From: Phoronis australis
Taxonomy: Eukaryota; Phoronida; Phoronidae
Length of the DNA stretch: 50,737 nt
Assembly: GCA_002633005.1 (NCBI GenBank)
Contig: NMRA01000023.1
Span: 1-50,737, forward strand
Direction: 5' to 3'
Part shown: piece by piece, positions 23,801-35,800 of the stretch
Numbering within the stretch: position 1 is the stretch's first letter
How the letters are laid out: each line of letters starts with the position of its first letter
Translations under genes and position numbers: made by a program
The notes under the pieces: model-generated
Told to the model about the DNA's origin: nothing
Databases searched by the model: none
Seen by the model: only the letters and a program-made list of their open reading frames with translations

Positions 23801-26800
23801 GGAACTCTGAAGTCATGAAGGCAAACATAAAAAAATGCCACTAGGGGGCACAGTGCTCTTCGGATTTGTCCAAAAGTCGTTTTCCTCTATGGTCAACTTC
23901 ATACAAATGCGTTTGCAAATTTAATAAATATCATTCTGCTGTTTAGCAGATACATGATAAAAAACTGCCACTAGGAAAAATTGTCCTAAAATCATCATCA
24001 GCCGCCTTCTTTAAAGTAGGAAGTTAAAATGCCATTTTTCACCATAAACTTTAGAGTGGTGTGGTTGATAGAGGGGCGGATGCCAAAAAACAGTAAAAAT
24101 TGCCAATAGGTGTTGCAGAACCCATCCAAAAATGGGAAGCTATTGTCATCTCACAAATCGATACTTATTATTTGCTAAATTTTATGAAAATTTGTTAAAG
24201 ACCTCCAAAGAAACATATTAGGTAAATGTAAAAAATGAAATTGCCACTAGGGGGCAAACCCATAGTCCCGGCCGTCCGAAAATTCCCTAAAGCTGTCCTA
24301 TCCATGAAACGAACATAAGTGCAAAATTTCATGAACATTGAAGGGTTTTGGAAGTGAACGGTAGGCGGCTGCTCGGAGAGGGATGACAGTATAAGCACTC
24401 ACAGATAAATAAGTAGGCGCAAAAAATAGAAAAAAGCAAACTGAAGACATAGACAAACTTTAACATAACTGGCAAGCAATGTAAAAATAGTTATTTTTAT
24501 ACTTTTTAGGTGATAAAGTTAGTAGTTGCTAGAGATCGTGGCTTTATGGAAACTACCACAATGTCTTACCTGCACCAATCTAGGAAAGAGTGAGTTTCTC
24601 TCGGTGTATTTAGTAGGGTCCATCCACTCCCCGTCTTTCTTCAACTCTTTCACTTTTTGAGAAAAACTCATTTTTCGATATGCTTTGGACATTTCTCGCA
24701 CACTGACAAACATGAAGTTCTTCAGGCTGTCACCAGGGGACTTTTTCATTGTTCCAATGGGCTCACCTGCCTTCACTGGCTTCCCACTGACAGTAACTGC
24801 CCTGTTGAACACCAGAGGGTGTTGTTGAATAACATGCATCACATAATTTGTAACACAGCATGAAATTTTGACAAGAAAACAAACATAAAGTAAGCATCTT
24901 GGCATTCACCAATATTGCCTGAAACAATTCTAAAGTAAATTTTGTTTATAGTGCAAGACAAAAGCATTCATAAAAATTCAACAACTTTTCCCAGGGATGG
25001 CCAATTCTATTCGAAGCAAAAATGAGTGGTAATAATGCTTATGGCTCCAAATTATAGAGACAGAATGGCTAAGCCAACCTGCTAACTTTCAGGTTAATAA
25101 CTCTTCATTCTTGTTCATCAGCAAAGACTACTCTGATGAATTCGGCTTCTGCCAAGCCATCAAGACTGGGAATTCCAGGTCATTTTGTCTGAGTTAACCT
25201 TTGGCATGTACTGTGCGTGTGACTGTCCTTAAAATAATTATTTCACAAGAGGGCAAATTTCACATGGAGTTTATCTCAAGCAAGTTATAGACTTAAGAGG
25301 AAGTACATAGTATTACGCATATTACATTTTGTCACTCTGGCACTCTGTAAGAGAACTCTGATACAATTGTTAACTGGACTGCATCTTATTCAAGGTCCTC
25401 CCTTTACATTGCTATTGTGTAGAGGTATGCTGGTGCATCATGGGCTTGGGGAAGCATTTTGTTGTGTAAATTTATGATACACACAATCATCACAGAAACT
25501 TGGGCTGAATCTGGCCAAACAGAGATGCAATATATATAACTTGGGCTGAATCAGGCCAAACACAGATGCAATACATATAACTTGGGCTGAATCTGGCCAA
25601 ACAGAGATGTAATATATACAACTTGGGCTGAATCTGGCAAACAGAGATGCAATATATATAACTTGGGCTGAAACTGGCCAAACAGAGATGTAATATATAC
25701 CACTTGGGCTGAATCTGGCCAAACAGAGATGCAATATATAACTTGGGCTGAATCTGGCTAAACAGAGATGTAAAAAACTTACGATCGGTTATATTTAATG
25801 TTGTACAAGAAGATGACATATTTCTTCATACTGATTTTCGAAGGCTCGATTCGAATTCTCTGACGGGGTAGTCTTTCATAGTAGTAAACACCAGTCACGG
25901 GGGCGACAATCTACAAAATCACGTGAAAACTTATCATTACACAACAGACATGCACTCCCCAGGATAACCTCTGATTTAGTGCTATTTACCCACAATGCCG
26001 TGTACATCACTATTTTCCTCAAAGATTAGTCGCCAATGAACTCAGTGAACATTTTTACTAAATGCATAGTAACTTGCAATACAATAACTGTCACTACAGT
26101 AACTGTCACTATGGTAACTGTCACTACAGTAACTGTCACTACAGCAACTGTCACTAAGGTAACTGTCACTACGGTAACTGTCACTAAGGTAACTGTCACT
26201 ACGGTAACTGTCACTACGGTAACTGTCACTACGGTAACTGTCACTACGGTAACTGTCACTACGGTAACTGTCACTACGGTTACTGTCACTACAGTTACTG
26301 TTAGTATTGGTCTCAAAATTGTTCCACACTCTAATTAGATGTTTTCATGGCTAGGATAAAATTGTCTGGTACTTTACTGCTGACCAGGCTCTACAAGTTG
26401 GCTTGTCACAGTGTGTCATAATATGCCCAGACTATGTGCTCAAGGAATAACAAACTGTCAGTTTTGCGAGCTCACTTCTTACCTGAAGAATCAATAAAAT
26501 TGAAAATATTGCAGACAGTAAGTGGCACAAATCTGAAATTCACTTCTTTTGCATAACCACATGGCACATAACATGTGATTTTGGCTAGATATTTGGGAGG
26601 TCTTAGCATTACTGTTGAAGCGACATCATGTTAAAACTGGTCCTGGAGAACACTGATGTATCGAAATGTCTCCCAAGTATAGGTATTTGATTGTTGTTTT
26701 TCTTTTGTCTTTTACAGGTACATCAGTAAACTTTCACATAAAGTCCCTATGTGGATCTGGTATCATATTCAAGTAACTGACCCAGTGGGCGAGTACATTT

Positions 26801-29800
26801 ATTTGCTGAAGGTCGAACACTGTGTGACACATGTTCCACTGACAGAAGCTGCTGTATTTTTCATGCCAATGCCACTGCGCTTTCGCTTTGCAACATTCTG
26901 TTTGCAAAGCAATCGGCTCCGTGCTTTACTATGATGGGAATGGCACCAAGATAATTTGATTGAGGACTTTGTTCACTGCATCTAAACACGTGAAACCTAC
27001 ATTCATAAAAACACCTGCACATGTGAATTTGAGGTATGGTAATTAAGACACAATGGCATGTGCGTGTACTTACTTCGTGGTATTATCAAATATCCACTAC
27101 AATATCCCTGTTATCGCGCAAGCAGTCCTGTGGCAGATTACCATTATTGGAAATGTGCGTATCAGCGTCTCGGGGAGGAGGGTTTATCGCAAAAAACAGA
27201 AAAAAGTGAAAATGACCACCCTATTAATCATCAAATGACAGCCATGTCTTTACTTTCTGTAGAGTACTTTTTAAATCTCCAAGAAATTCTCCAACCATCA
27301 TTCTTGTTTCTAGGGCTACATGCACGACATATCAGTTGTCTGTTACATGTGGTTGCCAATGTAAAGTGTAGGCCTACTCCAGCAATTCAAGTACTGCTTG
27401 AACTCACCACTTAGCTGCGTATCAAAAGAGAACAGCGACAGTCCTAAATATATGAAAGAGTATACCGACTTGGCTCTGCTAAGCAACCGGGTGCCAATTA
27501 TTTATTTGACAAAGAACTTAAAGTTTGGTTCCAAGCAGTTATAAAATACCCGATGCTTAATGATATTCAACCGTGAACGATGTAGCCCAGAACTGATATT
27601 TTTGTGTTACGATGTTCCCCGGGTGGATGTTCACAAGGCCCGCTGTTCTATACCAGTAGCCAGCTTTTTGGCAACTAAATGGGGAAAAGTAAAATAAATT
27701 ATTGTGGTTAGCGAACTTTTTATTCTTCTCTTCATACACCTCCAGCGAATTTTTCGCTCCCCAAACCATGCAGTAAATTAATTTTCAAACTCCAGTAGAA
27801 AGAATCTTGTTCCGGTTGACGCGGGCAATTAAAAAATAGTTATTGTGGGTGTCCAAAAAGGGTACACTGTAGGTGGTAGTGATAGCCAGAAAGTCACCAC
27901 TCGTAGATGGAGTTTGCCTTGTAAAATACTATTATAACATTTCTTGCTATTGCAGCCTACTCCCTACCTCTGAAGTGTCTCTTAATAAGCACTCACTGCT
28001 CAACTAGGCAATCCCCCTCACCTTTTGAGAATTTCCAATTAAGCGCCCACAGTTCAGGCTAGCGCCCATCACAGAGCACTACAAACGACCATGCGTGCTT
28101 TGAAATTTACACGCAGCCTATATAGTGAGTCACTCTAATTTTACATAATAAATTCAGTTTTCAAAAAACGTCTTTTTTCAACCAAACACCAGCTTTGTTT
28201 TGTACCTCCGAAAGAAAGTTAACACTTTGACATGCATGTCGTTTTGTGACTGACCAATTTTTACCAAACATGGAAGGTATTGGGGAAAAAGCTTGAATTA
28301 TCGGAAGGAAACCTGCACGGAGTCGTTAATTATTTCGAGGCTTTTAATTTCATGGAACTAATTGTTGAGTACATGTACGTAAACAGCAAAAGTACAACAC
28401 TTTTTGTGAAATTTGCTCTGGACTGTTCCCACGCATCTGAATACATCATTCAGCTAGGACAACTTTTCACGGATTCCTTTTTTGACAAGATGGTTTTCAA
28501 ACGTTGAGTTATGTTGCAAAGTTTGGGCTGCGAACAAAACATGGAGAGTTAGTTTGGATCTTTAACGACTTTGATGACAGTCATATAGCAGGTCAGACCT
28601 GGCAAAACTGCGGATACTTTTTTAATGATTATTTCCTCCCTTTTCACATTGCAAACTTAGCAACTCGAATGCACATTTCGGTTAGAGAGCACCGATTCAA
28701 CTTTCACATCAGCAACTAGTCTTGCGCGCTAGGACCTTTCAGTGGCGGTCGTAAAGAACACCAACGCCGTATACAAGAACTCAACTTTTGCAACCTGAAA
28801 TTTGTGACTATTTAACGTCGCAGCCAAGAGCATAATCTGAACATTTTCTCGATCATCTAAAAATCAATTTTGGAGTGTAAAAATGGCGACAGAATTTTGC
28901 AACCTGGCATTTATGAATGCGAGCTGGATTTTGAAAATGCAACCTGGGATTTTGGCTAGGTCGCAAAATGCGACCCCATGATTTTCATAACATCGAGCCC
29001 CGAGACAGGATGAATGCACAACATACGGATTCAACTTACCTTTTGTGCGACATCAGCCAGAAGCATTATACCGATGCCTTCAGTTTTGTTGCTATAGAGA
29101 CCGTTGGCCGTGGTTGGCCAGTTGCCATCTCCATATTCATCGTTGGCCCCACTACGTCTGGTTCTTGGGAATTTCTTGTGAAACTTTGATCCCATCAGCT
29201 TGTTGACTATGTCCATTGCTTTGGTAGAACTGCAGAGTGGTATTAGAATTACTGAACAAGACAAAACTGCACACAAAATACCATTTTCCCTGCCACAGCG
29301 GCTAATTCTGTTAACAGCAAAAATGACCACTTTCAGCTGCTATGGCAAGAAAATTCTCAATTAGCCACCTTACCAAAGAAAACATTACAGAGCCATATGT
29401 ATAGCAACAATGTGAAAATCACAAAACTTGAACCTAACAATAAATGGACAAGGTGGCAGTAAATATATCAAAATATTAGGAATGCTAAATCACTATTAAT
29501 TTTAGGATTTTGAATAATTGTTTCCAAAATGCTAATTTAAAAAGTCCATCCATTTCTGCCAGTATTTATTACCATGGCCACTATCACCCTCATCATCCAT
29601 ACTCACAGTTTGTACTTACAGTGACTTAATAATGTCGATAAAGTCTTTGATATTGTTGTAGAACGTCAAGACAGACTTATAAAGATCATACAATGGCTTA
29701 AAGAGATATTCAAATGGTTCCAGCAAGTTACTTAGAGCTGAGATGAACTTCATTCCAATCTCTTTTTGTTGTTGATCCTAGAATGATAAGCAACATGTTG

Positions 29801-32800
29801 CCACGGAGACCAAGAAAAAACGGTTTGGGACCATTAATCATTAATATTCAAATCATACCAAAAAGATGCAATTTTCCACAGTGAAATGTCGTTAGCATAC
29901 AGTATGAAGGTTTCCTGAAGTTGTTCAATTAAAAGTGCTTGTTAACACTCAACAAATTCTTTACTCACACTTCATATAAAAAGGGGAAATCTTGATGTAT
30001 GGCTGACAGTTTTGGGACACTTACCAGTCCCTTAGGCAAGTGCCTCCTAGGAGACAAATAAGTTAACAAACTCTCACGCAAGTGCATCCTAGTGGACAAA
30101 TAACTTTTCAAGCTCTCAGGCAAGTGCCTCTATACTGGACAAATAATTTACCAAGCTCTTAGGCAAGTGCCTTCTAGTGGACAAATAACTTACCACGCTC
30201 TCAGACAAGTGCCCCCGAAGTGGAAAAATAACTTACCAAGCTCTCAGCCTCATCCCCAAGCCTCAGGATGGCGCTGATCGGTTTAGCCAATTGAGGTTTG
30301 ATTATGGAAATTACTTTCTGCCCAAAGATTGGCCACTAACTTGACGTCATTGAAACAAAAGCAGATTTTGATTATTTTCAGACATTGTTGCTGCCATTCA
30401 TGAAGCAGAAGGTCGCTTATTTTGGTAATTGTCTGAAATAAAGGTTGTTCGCATACTTATTTTCAAATCTTTTTTATCTTTAGTATCAACGAAAATAACC
30501 TGTTTTCAATAATTTAAAACGCATCGTTTTTGCAATAACTCCGGCCTAAATTGCTACAATATAACTTTCATTTTCCTTTTATATATAACTGCAGAAAGTT
30601 TCAAAATTATACTACTCGTGATATTTCGGCGATTTCCTTAAAATGTGCCAGAATTCTGACATATTTCATTTCCCATAACCAAACCTCAAATGGCTAAACT
30701 GATCAGCGCCATCTTGAGGTTTGGACACGAGACTGAAGCTCTAAGGGAAGTGCACCCCAGTGGACAAAAAACTTACCATGCTCTTAAGGCTGCTGCCCCC
30801 TAGTGGATAAATTACTCAACTTGCTCTTAAAACCAGTGCCCCCCGGTGTATAAATAACTTACCATGCCCTTAAGGCCAGTGGCACCAACCCCAATCCTGA
30901 AGGGCAATGGTTGTGCAACGGTAAAAGTTTTTAGCATGTTGACTACTTCCTTTGTGGCAAACGCCAGGTCAGTCTTGAGGGTGCGAAGATCCTCACCAGG
31001 TGTCATCCAGTAGGGGAGATTGCCCCCCTTGATGGGGAAGTTGATTTCCATGCGTTTCTTAGCACCCACCAGCATGAACATTGCCATGGAAATCCTGGGT
31101 TAGTTAGACAAATAACAACTCTTATCAAGTGAACTGCACCTTAATTTCACAAATGATAAGACCCAATTAAGAGCTTACACTGCACTAATTGAGAATCCTA
31201 CAAACAATGGTAAAGTAAATCAGGGCTTGGAATGACCCACGACAAAAAAGAGGAAAACTTTTACTGCCCCAAATACACATTGCAACCTAAACAAGCATAC
31301 CTCAACAGATTGAAAGAAAACATTATTATCACAAGATGCCCTGTAACTGCGTCGTGTTGCACTCATTTTAAGCAGTACCTGACATATATTTCAGCAACAA
31401 TAATAAAGACAATAAGATGCAACAAAAGATATTTAATTTTTAAAATTAAAATAATAAAGATAATCATGCAAAATTTTCAGTGTGAGTGACAGAAGGTTAT
31501 TCTTGATTTGCTGCAGGGAGACCTATAAAATTATTTTCATTATTTTAAAATCTTATAATTACGATACAAAATTATAAAAAATTTGAAAATCGACCCATAT
31601 TATCTGGAAAGCCTAAAATACATACAGTGTCACATTTAATTCCAACAAAATGAAAGTCAAAAACAACATACAGAACACATCAATCACAATCCTAAGTTGG
31701 CCAAACTTTTCAGTTTAAAACAGCACTTACAGGAGATAATTGTTCATAGGTCACGCTGGTGCAGAACAAACTATGCGACATAAGAAATAACTACAAGGAC
31801 ACTCAAAATAGGCTGGCAGAATTTGTAAACAATGGCTTGGACCAATCAGATCATTCAGAACCTGCCACGTGACCACTTCTCTCTTGAACTGCAAAACTCG
31901 AGTCCGTCAAACTAAGACTTTTTAACAAAAATAAAACATAAAAAATGTCAAAATAAATTGGAATTCATCAACGGCAACTTAAAACACATTTGCAGTAACG
32001 AAAATAGCACTTTGTAACCCGTTTCGATGGCACATGGAAAATCGGCGGACGCGGGCATAGCAGCCAACTTGGTAGGCAATTACATCGCCCTGAATGCCGC
32101 AGGTTACGATTGAATTTCCTTTCAGAAAGCGTTTTTCTTTCTTGTGTTTCATCGTTTTCAGGTGATTCTCCATGATTTGGCCACGCACGCCATAATTGTC
32201 ACTCTGTCAACGTTTACAGAAAGCAAATCCAGACCTTTGTTATTTGCAAACAAATTGAGCATTTCTTTTATCCTATTTTTCCACGAAATATTCTGTCTAC
32301 TCCAAGCTCCATGCGTTTTGCCCACAGAATCACAATATTTGTCACCGCTATTAATACCATATGCAGATGCCATTAATGAAACACAGAATCCCAGGTGCCC
32401 CAGCAATTATGATTTTCATTCCTCTAAATCATAAAGAGCAGTTTCCGCTTTTGGAGTCGTAGGCAACGCCGCGGTTAGAAACCAATTTACGGCGAAAATT
32501 TTATGGCAAATCCGATTATTTCTGCGGAAATATAACAAAACTGTGTGGAGGGAATAAGAGAAAAAAGCGGAAATCCGCGTTTCCGCGGAAAATTCGAAGC
32601 CTTGGTAAATGTCGAAATGAACTGGGCAGCATTGAAATGGGATGAAGCTTATACGAGCAAAACTGCAACTAAACAGAATTCTTTTTTACCAGATCAGAAC
32701 TAAATTTTGATAAAATCATGTTGCTCCACACAGTCGATGGAAATCATATGTCTTGAAAATCCATGGAAAAACACAGGCTAGGAAGAACAATGTCACATTA

Positions 32801-35800
32801 AGCTATGAAACTATGACTAACATTTGACAGAAATGAACATTGTGACTGAACTGTCATTTCTGTCAAGAAGTTGATCTGAGTTTGCTGAAGACTGTCTACT
32901 TGTAGGATGTCCAATGTACCTAATGAAAGCTTGCCCGAGACCTTCTAGAGCACTAGATGGCGCATTAATCAGTTCACCGAGGGACTCCATGATCTGCTCG
33001 CCAGTTTTCTCAAACTGCTCAATAGTGTAAGGAATTGTCACTTGAACGGCATCAAGAATTGCCTGAAAGCAGTCAGCAGATGTAAAATCGCTAATTAATG
33101 TTTTTGTCATGATCACTACTGGTATACTAATTAATACAAATTTATATTCAATAAAATATCCCCAATTGAATATAAAAAAATTTCCAGCCACCTAGAAATT
33201 ATCACGTCCCAGATTTTTCAGAAATTTGAAATTTCATGGAAACTCCATGAAAATAGACCGAGATCAAGATTTAAATTTGTCCTCATAAGTTTGCTTAAAA
33301 TGCCACAGTGATAAAGACCAATGAGTATACATCAAAGCTGCCTTCGAGAAAAGCACAAGTACACGTTGCCTGTAACTTGAGTTGGTGACTCATCCTGCAA
33401 AGTATTTAAGGTCAGCTGGCCATGGTAATGTTTAAACCTCAGTTAGAAATTCAAAATTGATCGCTGACCAGTGTCAAAATGCCTCTTTTAAATTCACATT
33501 TATATCGAAAGATTTTCAATTATTACCGTTACAAAATTCTCAATGTCCATTTTCACATCATCGATGAAAAACTTGACCCTAAGAATAACTTTTCGAATTG
33601 CTTTCACCCAGGGGAGACAATCCGTGGTTTTTTCCATCCACCTTGACAAAGCTTCAGCAGTTTTGACAATGTTCTTGGGAAGGTCCATGATTGTTTGGGA
33701 GAAAGTTCCGAACAGAGCCTACAAAAAACAAGACAATGTTTTTCCACAACGCGACTTGTTCACATGTGGAATCATTTCCTTCTTTTCCAAAAGGACAAAC
33801 ATATACAGAGATTGTTGCTGAATCACACAAAATACGCAAATCCCTCATTGCACTAGACTTAAACCACATCAAGCTAATGCAATGCGCTCAGAAATTCTAA
33901 AAGATTATCATAAGAATCGCAGCACGAATGCGAAATAAGGTCCAGGTCTTTTTACAGACTGAAGTGACAAAATAGGGTACACACTGCAAAAGGGATTTTA
34001 TTATTTTAATGTGTGAGGTGTATAGATAAATGAAGATGAGACCACACTTAGTCAGCATGTACTCTTGCTATGACAATGCAGTGCTCATCCTGCTAGTCTT
34101 GTACTCACGTAGCTCACACAATATGTGCAGCTGCCTTGACTTAAACAATATGTGCAGCTGTCTTGGCTCACAGTATAGTCTGGAGCAGAACCACCACCTC
34201 AGCGCTTACTTTACTAAGTGTATGCATAACAAAACAGTATCCTCAGAGGTCCTGACTAAAGTGTGCACTGATTATTTATTCTTCAAGTAATGGCTCCATT
34301 ATGATTGCCTTTAGTACAACGTCAGGATAACATAAAATTATACCTTACCCTACAAGAATTGTTTACTTACTTGAAAGCCACCACTGAAATCTGTATTTAA
34401 GTGCATCAAGTTCATGAACCAATCAATGGCATCCTCAATGGGCGTGACAAACTTGTCATAAAGTACGTCAAAAATGTTGACAAGATCTTGAACCGAGTTG
34501 AAGCCAAAGTCCTGAAAATGAAATAACAATCAGATCTGCGAATGAGTTAACCACAAAACAATATGTATAATACGTCCCGTTATGTGAACTGATATCTCAG
34601 ATGTAATGAAGCAAACTCCTACGCCAACATCTAAGGTTTGTTACGCCTGAGTGAGCTTAAGCCAGACTGTGACTAAACTGTCCTAATTGATTCACAAATC
34701 AACACGCGTGGCTTAGCCATGCTGCTGAAGAAATCCTATTCACTAATTTCTCCTATAATGCATTGATTTTAAAAATTCTAAAAAGGGCTAATACTAACTT
34801 TTGAATTCTAAAAACAGTCATGGTGGTCGTTTGCCTTACTTATTGTTTGTTTTTGACTTTGAAGCTAGTACACTTAACACGTGACTTTTATATGGCCGCA
34901 GTTATCTCCATCAATACACATTCGACCAAGCCTGTGAATTGGGACTAGTTCATTTCATTCTGCATAATATTATGTGCCATCAAACCTTTGTTATGCAGAG
35001 GACTTCGCTGCACACCCTGGGGTGAATAGTGCATGCTTTCTCATCCACTTGCATGCAAATCCCTGTTCAAGATTTGCCCAATGTAAGACATGTTTCTAGC
35101 TTTCAAAAGAGAAATGTTTCTTGCACTGAGGAGACTCGTTACAATGTACACCACAGGATCTTTCAATTTGTATGTTGTACCCAATACTTCATTAAAACCA
35201 CGGTAGACTTACAGTAGGTAAAACTGGGACAACAACGTTTGCATGATATAATAATTATTCATGTTGCAATGTTGTGCATTAATGTACAAACCCATACTCT
35301 TGTGCTTTGGGACCTTCGAAATTTTTTTTGTTATTAGGCATTCATTGTAATGTAAACATACATTAAAGTGAAATAAGGAATGGTACATAGTAGTTAACGG
35401 TGCAGACACACAACCTTACAAGGTTGATTGCTGCACACACATACTCCAGTATTTTCTGTTTAAAGCGCTGTGCTGTGCCAACTTTGAACACTGTTTTGGT
35501 TCAGGATCCTTGCAATGTCTACTACGGTGAATTATCCTTCCTAAGTTCATGGAACATTAATGAAGGTCCTTGGTTGCTAAACACAAAACTGACAGCTGCT
35601 AACTCGATTGATATTGCTACTTTCTCAAGAATTTAACTAGAAACTATGATTATAATCGTAGTGCCTGCTTCACTGACTGATTTTTGATATTTAATAAATA
35701 GAACCCATGTGATTTTTTAGCATTTCCATTGAAGGTCAACGAGGCTTTCACAACACATGCCAAGTGGTATATCATAGCGTCCAACTAGCCAATCCATATT

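Larger units (their letters stand above)
20880..24450. repeat. Degenerate tandem repeat of about 0.4 kb with CTCF-like boxes
   Basis: Two landmarks alternate. A: ccactaggtggtgcagaata near 22447, 23222, 23639 and 24087. B: ttgccactagggggcac near 22930, 23357, 23836 and 24243. Intervals are about 405-480 bp. Between them, phrases such as tttcatgaaaatcc and gtttggcagatagagac recur. The array is interrupted by a 31-bp minisatellite at 21384-21718. Related blocks occur at 1-1.2, 6.9-7.9, 19.8 and 36.4-37.4 kb, all in the same orientation. Confidence 0.7.

Noticed and set aside
26026-26338. Open frames of 95-100 codons on both strands rich in Val/Thr or Ser/Asp
   Set aside because: Produced by the 15-bp minisatellite; unit length keeps every frame open.
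27557-27769. Minus-strand frame with CQKAGYWYRTAGLVNIHPGN
   Set aside because: Needs one base at its acceptor, whereas the 29040 exon ends in phase 0 and joins 25910 directly; no second exon supports it.
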